Notes: generated by a model from the sequence alone, not told the origin. A stretch of 55,242 nt of DNA from Acidimicrobiales bacterium (GCA_017883065.1 JADGOG010000002.1:1-55242); one strand, 5' to 3'; positions 20,984 to 30,819 are shown, numbered from the stretch's first letter. Made by a program: numbers and translations.

Positions 20984-21865
20984 GTGCCTTGGGAGATCGA
21001 CGCCTTCCGCCGGTCGGTCGGCGGACTGTCCCCGGCCTCGGTCCGGGCCTACTCGTCCGACCTGACCCGGTTCGTGGAGTGGGCGTCACGGGGAGGGGCC
21101 GAGGGACCCGCGGATGTCGACAGGATCACGCTCCGTCGGTACCTGGCCTATCTGGCCACCCGCCGGTACGCGAAGGCATCGATCGCCCGTGCCGCCGCCT
21201 CCCTCCGCTCCTACTTCCAGTGGTGCGCCAAGCGCGGCCTGATCGACGGTGATCCCTCGGCCCGGCTCTCGGCACCGTCGCCTGACTCCAAGCTTCCCCG
21301 GGTGCTCGGCCACGCCGAGCTGCAGGAGCTGTTGGAGCCCTCCACCCCGAACGGCCCGGCCGGCCATACACCGACGGACCGTCGGGACGACGCCGTCTTG
21401 GAGCTCCTCTACGGCAGCGGGCTCAGGGTGGCCGAGCTGTGCGGCCTCGACATCGATGACGTGAACCTGTCCGAGCTGGTGGTGAGGGTGACCGGCAAGG
21501 GATCCAAGGAGCGCCAGGTCCTGCTCCACGAGCAGTGCGCCCATGCCATCCGTGCCTGGCTGGACGGCCCCCGGTCGGTGATGGTCACCGAGGCCAGCCC
21601 AGGGGGCGCCCTGTTCCTGAACAGCCGTGGAAACCGCCTCGGATCCCGGGATGTGAGGCGGATCCTCGACCGCCGCTCACCCGTCCCGACCCACCCCCAC
21701 GCCCTCCGTCACAGCTTCGCCACCCACCTGCTGGACGGCGGTGCCGACCTCCGGGTGGTACAGGAATTACTGGGTCATGCCAGCTTGCAGACCACGCAGG
21801 TCTACACTCATGTCAGTAAGGAGCGCTTGCTCACAGTGTATTCGGGCACGCACCCACGGGCCTAA
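20984..21865 (+). CDS. xerC: Tyrosine recombinase XerC/XerD-like
   Basis: ELLYGSGLRVAELCGL, HALRHSFATHLLDGGADLRVVQELLGHASLQTTQVYTHV catalytic R-H-R-H-Y residues. Confidence 0.92.
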   Translation: MPWEIDAFRRSVGGLSPASVRAYSSDLTRFVEWASRGGAEGPADVDRITLRRYLAYLATRRYAKASIARAAASLRSYFQWCAKRGLIDGDPSARLSAPSPDSKLPRVLGHAELQELLEPSTPNGPAGHTPTDRRDDAVLELLYGSGLRVAELCGLDIDDVNLSELVVRVTGKGSKERQVLLHEQCAHAIRAWLDGPRSVMVTEASPGGALFLNSRGNRLGSRDVRRILDRRSPVPTHPHALRHSFATHLLDGGADLRVVQELLGHASLQTTQVYTHVSKERLLTVYSGTHPRA

Positions 21866-21873
21866 GGGGACAA

Positions 21874-22725
21874 TTGGCGACGCAACTGGACAGTGTCGGA
21901 CACGGGATCGACGCGCTGTGGGCCGAGTACAAGAAGACCGGAGCCCGGACGCTACGCGACCAGTTGATCGTCCACTACGCCCCAGTGGTCAAGTACGTGG
22001 CCGGCCGCGTGTCGGTCGGACTGCCCCGCCACGTGGACGAGGCCGACCTGGCCAGCTACGGGATCATCGGCCTCATCGACGCCATCGAACGGTTCGAACC
22101 GTCGCGCAAGATCAAGTTCGAGACCTACGCCATCCCTCGGATCAAGGGCGCCATCATCGATGAGCTTCGCTCCATCGACTGGGTCCCACGTTCGGTCCGG
22201 GCCAAGGCTCGGGCCGTCGAGCAGTCCTATTCCAAGCTCGAGGCCACCCTTCACCGCACTCCGACCGACGCCGAGGTCGCCGCCGACCTGGAGATGACCG
22301 ATGCCGAGTTCCAGACCGCACTGCGGAAGATCTCTTTCGTCGGTGTGGTCGCACTCGACGAGGTGTTCCGCGGTGGTGACCGGTCCGACCGGTCGACCCT
22401 GGGGGAGACCCTTCCCGACAGCGGCGCAGGCCCCATGGACACTTTCGAGGTCAAGGAGACCAAGGAAGCCCTGATCCAGGCGGTGAGCCAGATGGCCGAG
22501 CGCGAAAAGACGGTCCTCACCCTCTATTACTACGAAGGTCTGACCCTGGCGGAGATCGGCGACATTCTCGGCGTGACCGAGTCCCGGGTGTGCCAGATCC
22601 ACACCAAGGCGGTCCTGCAGTTGCGGGCGAAGCTGGCTGATCGGCCGGAAGGCGCGGGGCGACGGCTGGACGGTGCCAAGGCGGCCACCGGCGCAGCCAG
22701 AGTACCCACCACCGCCGCCGGCTGA
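21874..22725 (+). CDS. whiG: RNA polymerase sigma factor, FliA/WhiG family
   Basis: YAPVVKYVAGRVSVGLPRHVDEADLASYGIIGLIDAIERFEPSRKIKFETYAIPRIKGAIIDELRSIDWVPRSVR; sigma4 LTLYYYEGLTLAEIGDILGVTESRVCQIHTKA. Confidence 0.93.
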   Translation: MATQLDSVGHGIDALWAEYKKTGARTLRDQLIVHYAPVVKYVAGRVSVGLPRHVDEADLASYGIIGLIDAIERFEPSRKIKFETYAIPRIKGAIIDELRSIDWVPRSVRAKARAVEQSYSKLEATLHRTPTDAEVAADLEMTDAEFQTALRKISFVGVVALDEVFRGGDRSDRSTLGETLPDSGAGPMDTFEVKETKEALIQAVSQMAEREKTVLTLYYYEGLTLAEIGDILGVTESRVCQIHTKAVLQLRAKLADRPEGAGRRLDGAKAATGAARVPTTAAG

Positions 22726-22906
22726 GGTCCGAACGGACCCAGAACCGGCGTGAGTGGAGCGACTCTCCACCAGCCACTACGATGGTTGAGCTTCGCCAAC
22801 CGGCGGAGCATTCACGCAGGATCGATTGCGCACCCGGCCGCGTCCACGGTCGCCTCTTCGGAGGTGTTGTGGCCGGGGTGGACCAACCGTCACAAGGAGC
22901 AGGAAC

Positions 22907-23872
22907 ATGGCTGTCGTCACGATGAAGCAACTACTGGGCGCGGGCGTCCACTTCGGTCACCAGACCCGTCGGTGGAACCCGAAGATGCGTCGGTTCATCC
23001 TCGGTGAGCGGAACGGGATCTACCTGATCGACCTCCGCCAGACGATGAAGGGGATCGAGGAGTCCTACGGGTACATCCGCGATCTGGTCGCAGGGGGCGG
23101 CACCATCCTCTTCGTCGGCACGAAGAAGCAGACCCAGGGCCCTGTGGCCATCTACGCCGATGCGTGCGGGATGCCCTACGTGAACGAGCGCTGGCTGGGC
23201 GGGATGCTCACCAACTTCCAGACGGTCTCGACCCGGGTGAAGCGGATGAAGGAGTTCGAGGCCATGGAAAAGGCCGGCGACTTCGACGCCATGCCGAAGA
23301 AGGAAGCGCTCCGCCACACCCGTGAGCTCGAGAAGCTGCAGCGGAACCTCGGTGGCATCCGGGGCCTCGACAAGCTCCCCGACGCCATCTTCGTGATCGA
23401 CACGAAGAAGGAGCACATCGCTGTCACCGAGGCCAACAAGCTCGGCCTGCCGGTGGTGGCCGTGGTCGACACCAACTGCGACCCCGACGTCATCACCCAC
23501 GTCATCCCGGGGAACGACGACGCAATCCGTTCGGGTGCACTCCTGTGCCGAGTGGTGGCCGACGCCGTCACCGAGGGTCGCTTCATCGCCCAGCAGCGCC
23601 CCGCGCCGCCAGCCGCGGCTGCCCCCGCGGCCCCGACTCCGGCAGTCACACCGGCCGCTGCTCCCATTCCGCCCCCGCCGGCAGCACCGGTCGCCGAGAC
23701 TCCTGCACCTGCACCCGCACCTGCACCTGCTCCCGAGGCCCCGGCCGCCCCACCTGCCGCTCCACCGGTCGCCGAGACTCCCGCACCTGCACCCGAGGCA
23801 CCCTCTCCCCAGCCAGCCCCCGTGGCCGAGGCTGCCGCTCCGGCGCCGGTCACCCCGACCGAGGAGGTCTGA
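22907..23872 (+). CDS. rpsB: 30S ribosomal protein S2 with long Pro/Ala-rich C-terminal tail
   Basis: [54 protein letters not shown] at 22894-22899. Confidence 0.96.
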   Translation: MAVVTMKQLLGAGVHFGHQTRRWNPKMRRFILGERNGIYLIDLRQTMKGIEESYGYIRDLVAGGGTILFVGTKKQTQGPVAIYADACGMPYVNERWLGGMLTNFQTVSTRVKRMKEFEAMEKAGDFDAMPKKEALRHTRELEKLQRNLGGIRGLDKLPDAIFVIDTKKEHIAVTEANKLGLPVVAVVDTNCDPDVITHVIPGNDDAIRSGALLCRVVADAVTEGRFIAQQRPAPPAAAAPAAPTPAVTPAAAPIPPPPAAPVAETPAPAPAPAPAPEAPAAPPAAPPVAETPAPAPEAPSPQPAPVAEAAAPAPVTPTEEV

Positions 23873-23874
23873 CC

Positions 23875-24669
23875 GTGCCGTCCTTTTCCGCCAAGGATGT
23901 CCAGAAGCTCCGCCAACTGACCGGCGTGGGCATGTTGGACGCGAAGCGCTCCCTCGAGGAGAATGACGGCGACATGGACCGGTCGATCACCTGGCTGCGC
24001 GAGCAGGGGCTGGCCAGCCAGGCCAAGCGTGCCGACCGCGAAGCCTCCGAAGGTGCGGTGGCCATCGGTCGCTCGGGCTCGGCGGCCTCCATCGTCCAGC
24101 TGCGGTCGGAGACCGACTTCGTGGCCAAGTCGGAGCAGTTCGTGGCCTTGGTCTCCTCCCTGGCCGATCTGGTGGCCGAGCAGGGCGAGGCCGCCATCGA
24201 TGCCAAGGCCGACGAGATCGACAGTCTCAAGATCACGCTCAAGGAGAACATCTCGGTGGGCCGGGTGGTCCGGATCGAGGCTCCAGCCGACGGTGTCGTC
24301 GACTCCTACCTGCATCTGCAGGCCGGTCGTGGTGTCAACGCGGTGGTCGTGGCACTCCGGGGCGGTACCGAGGAGCTGGCCCACGACATCGCCGCCCACA
24401 TCGCCTTCGCCCGTCCCATCTACACCAACCGTGAGGACGTGCCCGAGGCCGAGGTTGCCGCCGAGCGGGAAACGGTCGAGAAGATCGCCCGCAACGAGGG
24501 GAAGCCCGAAGCGGCGCTCCCGAAGATCGTCGAGGGGCGGCTGAACGGCTGGTACAAGGAGCGGGTGCTCCTCGATCAGCCCTACGTGAAGGACGAGAAG
24601 CAGACCATCGCCAAGCTCCTCGGATCGGCCTCGGTGACAGCGTTCGCCCAGGTCGTCGTCGGCGACTGA
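23875..24669 (+). CDS. tsf: Elongation factor Ts
   Basis: FSAKDVQKLRQLTGVGMLDAKRSLEENDGDMDRSITWLREQG. Confidence 0.96.
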   Translation: MPSFSAKDVQKLRQLTGVGMLDAKRSLEENDGDMDRSITWLREQGLASQAKRADREASEGAVAIGRSGSAASIVQLRSETDFVAKSEQFVALVSSLADLVAEQGEAAIDAKADEIDSLKITLKENISVGRVVRIEAPADGVVDSYLHLQAGRGVNAVVVALRGGTEELAHDIAAHIAFARPIYTNREDVPEAEVAAERETVEKIARNEGKPEAALPKIVEGRLNGWYKERVLLDQPYVKDEKQTIAKLLGSASVTAFAQVVVGD

Positions 24670-24676
24670 GCCAGCG

Positions 24677-25396
24677 GTGGGTGACCGTCGTCGCATAGTC
24701 CTGAAGATGTCCGGTGAGGCGCTTGCCTCCTCCGCGTCCGACGAGACCATCGACGCCTCGGTGGTGGAACGGCTGGCCCGTGAGATCGCCCTCACCCGCG
24801 ACGAGCTCGATCTCGAGCTGGCGGTGATGGTGGGTGGCGGCAATATCTGGCGTGGCACCACCGGCGCCGGTGCCGGCATGGACCGGGCCACCTCGGACAC
24901 CATGGGCATGCTGGGCACGGTGATCAACGCCCTGGCCCTCCAGGACGCGCTCGAGCATCACGGCCAGTCGACCCGTGTGCTCTCGGCAGTCCAGATGGCC
25001 GAGGTGGCCGAGCCCTACATCCGCCGTCGGGCCATCCGTCACCTCGAGAAGGGCCGGGTGGTGGTGTTCGCCGCCGGCATGGGCAATCCCTACTTCACCA
25101 CCGACACCTCGGCCGCCCTTCGCGGCGCGGAGATCGAGGCCGAACTGCTGTGCAAGGGCACTCACGGCGGCGTCGACGGCGTGTACTCGGCCGACCCCCG
25201 GCTCGACCCCGGCGCCACCCGTTACGACGAGGTCTCCTTCATGGAGGTGGTGTCGAAGGATCTGCGGGTGATGGACCTGACTGCCATCACCTTCTGCATG
25301 GACAACGGGCTGCCCATCCGGGTGTTCGATCTGATGGAACCGGGCAATATCCGCAAGGCGCTGAGCGGCCAGTCCATCGGGACGTTGGTGCGATGA
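24677..25396 (+). CDS. pyrH: UMP kinase
   Basis: RRIVLKMSGEALA...VMVGGGNIWRG...MDRATSDTMGMLGTVINALALQDALE. Confidence 0.96.
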   Translation: MGDRRRIVLKMSGEALASSASDETIDASVVERLAREIALTRDELDLELAVMVGGGNIWRGTTGAGAGMDRATSDTMGMLGTVINALALQDALEHHGQSTRVLSAVQMAEVAEPYIRRRAIRHLEKGRVVVFAAGMGNPYFTTDTSAALRGAEIEAELLCKGTHGGVDGVYSADPRLDPGATRYDEVSFMEVVSKDLRVMDLTAITFCMDNGLPIRVFDLMEPGNIRKALSGQSIGTLVR

Positions 25397-25478
25397 CCGT
25401 CCCGATCCTGCCCGTAGATCCTCGGTGGGGACGTGCATCTCGGTGGTGCCGTACCCCGCTGGCTACGCTGGACTTCTA

Positions 25479-26048
25479 ATGGATGACGACCTGATCGCCC
25501 TGGTGGTCTCTGATGCGCGTGAGCACATGGCAAAGGCTGTGGAGCACACCCAGGCCGAGTTCGCCGCCATCCGTACCGGACGGGCCACACCCGCCCTGGT
25601 CGAGCACCTCAAGGTGGACTACTACGGCACGGAGACCGAGCTCCGTCAGATGGCCGGATTCAGCGTCCCCGAGGCCCGGCTCCTGGTGGTGTCGCCCTAC
25701 GACAAGAGCTCGCTGGCGGCCATCGAGAAGGCGATGCAGGGGTCCGACCTGGGCATCACCCCGTCCAACGACGGATCGGTCATCCGACTGTCCTTTCCGG
25801 TCCCGACGGAGCAGCGCCGCAAGGAGCTGGTCAAGGTGGTCAAACAGAAGGCCGAGGAGGGTCGGGTCGGTGTGCGCAATGCCCGGCGCTCGGCCCGCCA
25901 CGACCTCGACGCCATGCAGAAGGGCGGTGAGCTTTCGAGCGACGAGCTCGAGCGGGTGGAGAAGGATCTCGACAAGATCACCCAGGACCAGGTAGCTGCC
26001 ATCGACCGGCTGCTGGCCCACAAGGAGCAGGAGCTCCTCGAGATCTGA
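25479..26048 (+). CDS. frr: Ribosome recycling factor
   Basis: FAAIRTGRATPALVEHLKVDYYGTETELRQMAGFSVPEARLLVVSPYDKSSLAAIEKAM; ATG at 25479. Confidence 0.96.
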   Translation: MDDDLIALVVSDAREHMAKAVEHTQAEFAAIRTGRATPALVEHLKVDYYGTETELRQMAGFSVPEARLLVVSPYDKSSLAAIEKAMQGSDLGITPSNDGSVIRLSFPVPTEQRRKELVKVVKQKAEEGRVGVRNARRSARHDLDAMQKGGELSSDELERVEKDLDKITQDQVAAIDRLLAHKEQELLEI

Positions 26049-26096
26049 CAGCGGATCGGGCCGTCCGAGGCCCGATCGATGGGAGGAGACAACCGC

Positions 26097-28244
26097 GTGG
26101 ACGACGTCCCAGACTGGCGAGAGGATGAGGTGACCCGGACCGACCTCCCCGCGACGCGTCCCGAGTCGACCGGCCCCGCTACCGGCCAGGTCCGCATCGT
26201 CGGCGCCGAGCCGGCGGGGGAGGTGACCGGAGAGCTGCCCAAGGTGACCCGGGCAGACGAACCCGAGGTCGAGGATGACGGAGCGTCGGACCAGGTCGGC
26301 CTCTTCGCCCATGACGACGACCTCGACCAGCCTTCGGTGCGACTCACGGACCAGCCCGCCGCCCCGGAAGCGTCTGGTCCGGCCGTCCGTCCGGTTGGAC
26401 CGGGCCAGACGGCGGTGCCCAGTGGCGCCCCGACCGAGCTGCCCCACTGGACCGAGCCCCCGACCGGGCAGGTCCCGGCCGTGCTGGCCCGTGACACCGG
26501 CGACGAGGGATCGGGGATCGAGGCTCCGAGTTGGCGCGAGGAGGACGCTGACTGGGTCGCCCACGAAGAGCTGTTCGAGCCGGGCATGTTCGGCGACGAC
26601 CAGGTGGCCCTGGGGTCGCTCGACGAGACCGATCGTACCGATCAGGACCGCCGTCCCTGGGAGTTCGACCTCGACCCCACCGGCTCCACGCCGAAGGTGG
26701 GTACCGCTGGGGACGCCGAAGGTGATTCCGCCACCGTCCATCCGATCACCGAACCGGTCGAGGTGGTGGCGGCCGACGCCGAGGCAGCCGAACCGGGTGA
26801 TCGTGGGATCGTGCGCCCCGATTCGGGGCGTGCTGCCGGAGGATCCGTCGCCGGCATGGCCGCGGCGGCTGCCGGTATCGATGCCGCAGGAGCCGGCGGC
26901 TCTGGACCCGGCCCCTCGGACCGGGCCGGGGCAGGCCCGGTCCCGCTCGACGATGAACCGCAGGTCGGTGACAGGTCGTCACTGTCCGAGCCGGCACTGC
27001 CCGCCGGGACCGAGCGACTCGGCCGCTCCCGACGGAGTGGACTGCTCCCGGCGCGCCTGCGGGCCAAGCGACCCGAGGAGCTGGCCGACGCCGCCGTACC
27101 GCTGGCCGCCGAACCGCCCGGCGCCTCGGTCACCGAGGTCCCCGGAGCCGGAAGGAAGAAACGAGACGTGGCCGGCCTGGCCGCGGCCGACCGGACCGCT
27201 GAGCAGGACGAGGATCTGACTGGCGACGGGACGGACCGCCAGGATGCGGACGCCCCCGGTGCTGTCGCGGGGACCGCAGCGGCAGGGGGCCGCCGTGGCG
27301 GTCGCCGGTCATCGGCCCGATCGGACCGACCCTCGGATCAGGCAGGGTCCGACCGGTCGACCGGTGGCGGGCCGCCTTCGCCGGACCGTGCCCGCCGTCC
27401 GCGCTCGGGTGGGGAGTCCCGCCCGGGGACCACGTCGATCGGGCTCCGCGTGGGCACCGGGGTCGCGGTTGCCGTCATCGCCCTGTTGGCGTTCAAGCTG
27501 GGCACGGTGGCGTCACTAGTCCTGGTCGTGGTCGTGTTGACCTTCGCAGCCGGCGAGTGCTTCGGCGTCCTACGGCGGGCCGGTTACCGCCCAGCCACCC
27601 TCCTCGGTCTGGTGGGCACCATCTCGCTGACCGTCGGGGCCTACAGCAAAGGGGTGGCCGCCCTCCCGCTGATTCTGGTGTTGATCACCGTGTTCACCCT
27701 GGTCTGGTACCTGTTCGGTATCGAACGAGGATCACCTGTGGCCGGTACGGCGGCCACACTGTTGGCCGTCGGGTGGGTCTCGCTGCTCGGTTCGTACGCC
27801 GGCCTCATCCTTTCGCCGTCGGCCTTCCCCGATCGCCACGGCATCGCCTTCTTGTTGGGGGCGATCATCGCCACGGTGGCCAACGACGTCGGCGCCCTGG
27901 TGGTGGGTGGGTGGATGGGCCGGACGCCCCTGGCACCGTCGATCAGTCCCAACAAGACCTGGGAGGGTCTGCTGGGCGGCGCCGTCTTCACCGTCCTGGT
28001 CTCGACGGTGGTGGTCGGGGCCATCCATCCCTGGTCGGCGGCCAACGCTGCACTCCTGGGGGTGGTGGTCGCCGTGGTCGCCCCCATCGGAGACCTGTGC
28101 GAATCGCTGCTCAAGCGTGACCTCCGCCTGAAGGACATGGGCACCCTGCTTCCCGGCCACGGGGGAGTCCTCGACAGGGTCGATGCGCTGCTCTTCGTGC
28201 TCCCGGCCACCTACTACCTGGTCCGTGCGCTGAATATTGCCTGA
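26097..28244 (+). CDS. cdsA: Phosphatidate cytidylyltransferase with very long low-complexity N-terminal extension
   Basis: C-terminal multi-TM CdsA domain with SPNKTWEGLLGG and GDLCESLLKRDLRLKDMGTLLPGHGGVLDRVD; GGGAGGAG SD before GTG at 26097. Confidence 0.92.
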   Translation: MDDVPDWREDEVTRTDLPATRPESTGPATGQVRIVGAEPAGEVTGELPKVTRADEPEVEDDGASDQVGLFAHDDDLDQPSVRLTDQPAAPEASGPAVRPVGPGQTAVPSGAPTELPHWTEPPTGQVPAVLARDTGDEGSGIEAPSWREEDADWVAHEELFEPGMFGDDQVALGSLDETDRTDQDRRPWEFDLDPTGSTPKVGTAGDAEGDSATVHPITEPVEVVAADAEAAEPGDRGIVRPDSGRAAGGSVAGMAAAAAGIDAAGAGGSGPGPSDRAGAGPVPLDDEPQVGDRSSLSEPALPAGTERLGRSRRSGLLPARLRAKRPEELADAAVPLAAEPPGASVTEVPGAGRKKRDVAGLAAADRTAEQDEDLTGDGTDRQDADAPGAVAGTAAAGGRRGGRRSSARSDRPSDQAGSDRSTGGGPPSPDRARRPRSGGESRPGTTSIGLRVGTGVAVAVIALLAFKLGTVASLVLVVVVLTFAAGECFGVLRRAGYRPATLLGLVGTISLTVGAYSKGVAALPLILVLITVFTLVWYLFGIERGSPVAGTAATLLAVGWVSLLGSYAGLILSPSAFPDRHGIAFLLGAIIATVANDVGALVVGGWMGRTPLAPSISPNKTWEGLLGGAVFTVLVSTVVVGAIHPWSAANAALLGVVVAVVAPIGDLCESLLKRDLRLKDMGTLLPGHGGVLDRVDALLFVLPATYYLVRALNIA

Positions 28245-28264
28245 ATCTCGGGCAGGCTAGAGGG

Positions 28265-29491
28265 ATGGCCATGTCGACCGACGGTGCGTTCCCTGCCGGC
28301 TCTCCGGCCTCGGTCTCGCTGGTGGGCTCGACCGGTTCCATCGGGACCCAGACCATCGACGTGGTGGAACAGTGCCCGGACCAGTTCCGTGTGGTCGCCC
28401 TGGGTGCCCACCGGTCGGTCGAGATGCTGGCCGACCAGGCCCGACGGCTCCGGCCCGACACGGTGGCCATCGGCGACCCCGAGTGTGCACCCGCGTTGGC
28501 CCGGCTGCTGCCACCGGGGATCGACGTCGAAGTGGGCACCGAGGGCCTGGCCGCCATCGCCACCCTGGCCGACGTCGCCGTCAACGGGATCGTAGGGTTT
28601 GCCGGACTGACGGTGACCCTGGCCGCGCTGGAAGCGGGCCGCCGGTTGGCCCTGGCCAACAAGGAGTCGATCATCGCCGGCGCCCCGATCGTGCAGCGGG
28701 CCCGGAGCACGCCGGGGGCGGAGATCATCCCCGTGGACTCCGAGCACTGCGCGCTGCACCAGTGTCTTCGAGCCGGAGGGAGCGGGGACGTCCGTCGGCT
28801 GTTGCTGACCGCTTCGGGGGGTCCGTTCCGGGGTCGCACCAAAGAGGAGCTGGCTGCGGTCGACGTGGCCGAGGCGCTCGAGCATCCGACCTGGACGATG
28901 GGTCCGAAGATCACGGTGGACTCCTCCACCCTGATGAACAAGGGACTCGAGGTCATCGAGGCACACGAGCTCTTCGGTGTCCCCTACGACGCCATCGACG
29001 TGGTCGTCCATCCCCAGTCGATCATCCACTCCATGGTCGAGTTCACCGACGGGGCTGTGGTCGCCCAGCTCTCCCTGCCCGACATGCGCCTGCCCATCGG
29101 GTACGCGCTGGCCTACCCCGGTCGGCTCCCCACGGCGTTCGGCGCCATCGACTGGACCCGGCTCGCCACTCTTGAATTCGAGGAGCCCGACCGCACCCTG
29201 TTTCCTTGCCTGGACCTGGCCTACCGCGCCGGCCGCCTCGGTGATCTGGCCCCGGCCTGGCTCAACGCGGCGAACGAGGTGGCGGTGGCCGCGTTCCTGG
29301 CCGGGCGGATCCGGTGGGTGGCCATCGCCGAGGTGGTCGAAGGCACTCTCGACCGCTACGACGTGCGGGCGCCCAGTCCAGCGGCCGACGGACCGGTGGA
29401 CCCGTGGACGGTCGAGGACGTGCTCGACGCCGATGCCACGGCCCGACGGTTGGCGGAGTCCGTGGTGGTCGGGTGCGAGGCGGCGGCATGA
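28265..29491 (+). CDS. dxr: 1-deoxy-D-xylulose 5-phosphate reductoisomerase
   Basis: LVGSTGSIGTQTIDVV, NKESIIAGAPIV, PVDSEHCALHQCL, HPTWTMGPKITVDSSTLMNKGLEVIEAHELF. Confidence 0.96.
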   Translation: MAMSTDGAFPAGSPASVSLVGSTGSIGTQTIDVVEQCPDQFRVVALGAHRSVEMLADQARRLRPDTVAIGDPECAPALARLLPPGIDVEVGTEGLAAIATLADVAVNGIVGFAGLTVTLAALEAGRRLALANKESIIAGAPIVQRARSTPGAEIIPVDSEHCALHQCLRAGGSGDVRRLLLTASGGPFRGRTKEELAAVDVAEALEHPTWTMGPKITVDSSTLMNKGLEVIEAHELFGVPYDAIDVVVHPQSIIHSMVEFTDGAVVAQLSLPDMRLPIGYALAYPGRLPTAFGAIDWTRLATLEFEEPDRTLFPCLDLAYRAGRLGDLAPAWLNAANEVAVAAFLAGRIRWVAIAEVVEGTLDRYDVRAPSPAADGPVDPWTVEDVLDADATARRLAESVVVGCEAAA

Positions 29492-30819
29492 GCACGACCG
29501 ATTTGCGGCCCCCGTTCACAACGGCCTCCGAGCCCGAGCCGCCTGGCAGTGGGTTCTCCGACAAGGTGAAGTCGCCGAGACGCGCCGCGGCGGAACTGTC
29601 GGCGGCGGCCGTGGTCATCGTGGCCGCGGCGGTGGCGGCCGGGGTCGTCGACCTGCTCATCGTCGTCCTCTGCCTCGTCGTGATGGTGATGGTCCACGAG
29701 GCCGGCCACCTGCTGGCCGCCAAGCGGGGCGGCATGAAGGTGACCGAGTACTTCCTCGGGTTCGGGCCGCGCCTGTGGTCGTTTACCAGAGGCGAGACCG
29801 AGTACGGGATCAAGGCCTTCCCCCTTGGCGGGTACGTCAAGATCCCCGGGATGACCAACCTCGAGGAGGTGGACCCGGCGGACGAGGCGCGCACCTATCG
29901 CCAGCAGCCGTTCCATGCCCGACTGTTGGTGGCGGTGGCCGGCTCGGCCATGCACTTCCTGATGGCGGCCGTGCTGCTGTTCGCACTGTTGACCTTCGTC
30001 GGTGTTCCCAACGGCGACCAGGTCGCCATCGAGAAAGTCGGGACGGTGGGTGGGCGGCCCGGACCGGCCCAGGTGGCTGGCGTCAGACCGGGCGACGTCG
30101 TCGTTTCGGTGGACGGGAAGAGGGTCGCCGGCAATGTGGACGTGCTCACCTCCACCATCCGGAACCATCCCAGCCAGCCGGTGACCGTGGTGGTCGATCG
30201 CCACGGGACCAAGCAGACGCTGACGGTCACACCGGCCAACGGCCGCGTGGCCAGGGAACCGGGCCTGGTGGTGCCGAAGGGCGCCGGTCCCTTCGGCATC
30301 GTCGGGGTCACCCTGGGCTCGCCGACCCAGCGGGCCACGCCACTCCATGCACTGGCGTCCACCGGCAGTGGCCTGGTGCACGTCACCTGGCTGTCGATCC
30401 TCGGTGTGGGCCATCTCTTCTCGCCCAGTTCGATTGCCCAGCGGTTCGACCAGGTGAGCAGCGCCAAGGCGGCCAGTCAGGCCACGACGGACGGGAATCG
30501 GGTGACCTCCATCTACGGGGCGGGGCGGGTGGCCGTGCAGGCGGCGCAGGCCGGTGTCGGCGATCTGCTGGTCATCCTCATCTCCATCAACATCTTCGTG
30601 GGGATCCTCAACCTCTTCCCCATGCTCCCCCTCGACGGCGGCCACGTGGCCATCGCCATCTACGAGAAGATCCGCACCGGTCGCCGTCGGGTGATGTACC
30701 ACGCCGACGTGTCCAAGCTGATGCCCTTCACCTATCTGATGCTGCTGTTCTTGGGGGTGCTCTTCGCCACCTCGCTGTTGACCGACATCCTCCACCCCAT
30801 GGCCAATCCCTTCAGCTGA
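29488..30819 (+). CDS. rseP: M50 site-2 zinc metalloprotease (RseP/Rip1-like) with PDZ domain
   Basis: HEAGHLLAAKRGGMKVTEYFLGFGPRLWSF; PDZ VAGVRPGDVVVSVDGKRV; NLFPMLPLDGGH. Confidence 0.94.
   Translation: MSTTDLRPPFTTASEPEPPGSGFSDKVKSPRRAAAELSAAAVVIVAAAVAAGVVDLLIVVLCLVVMVMVHEAGHLLAAKRGGMKVTEYFLGFGPRLWSFTRGETEYGIKAFPLGGYVKIPGMTNLEEVDPADEARTYRQQPFHARLLVAVAGSAMHFLMAAVLLFALLTFVGVPNGDQVAIEKVGTVGGRPGPAQVAGVRPGDVVVSVDGKRVAGNVDVLTSTIRNHPSQPVTVVVDRHGTKQTLTVTPANGRVAREPGLVVPKGAGPFGIVGVTLGSPTQRATPLHALASTGSGLVHVTWLSILGVGHLFSPSSIAQRFDQVSSAKAASQATTDGNRVTSIYGAGRVAVQAAQAGVGDLLVILISINIFVGILNLFPMLPLDGGHVAIAIYEKIRTGRRRVMYHADVSKLMPFTYLMLLFLGVLFATSLLTDILHPMANPFS

Noticed and set aside
22831-22883. Classical H-type pseudoknot in the rpsB leader
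   Set aside because: Both helices are perfect but only 2 nt link the 5' strands across what would be ~13 bp, so coexistence is sterically doubtful; reported as alternative pairings instead.
23176-24927. 583-aa minus-strand ORF
   Set aside because: Antisense to rpsB/tsf/pyrH; includes the mirror of the Pro/Ala tail (GAGAGAGA); typical high-GC artefact.
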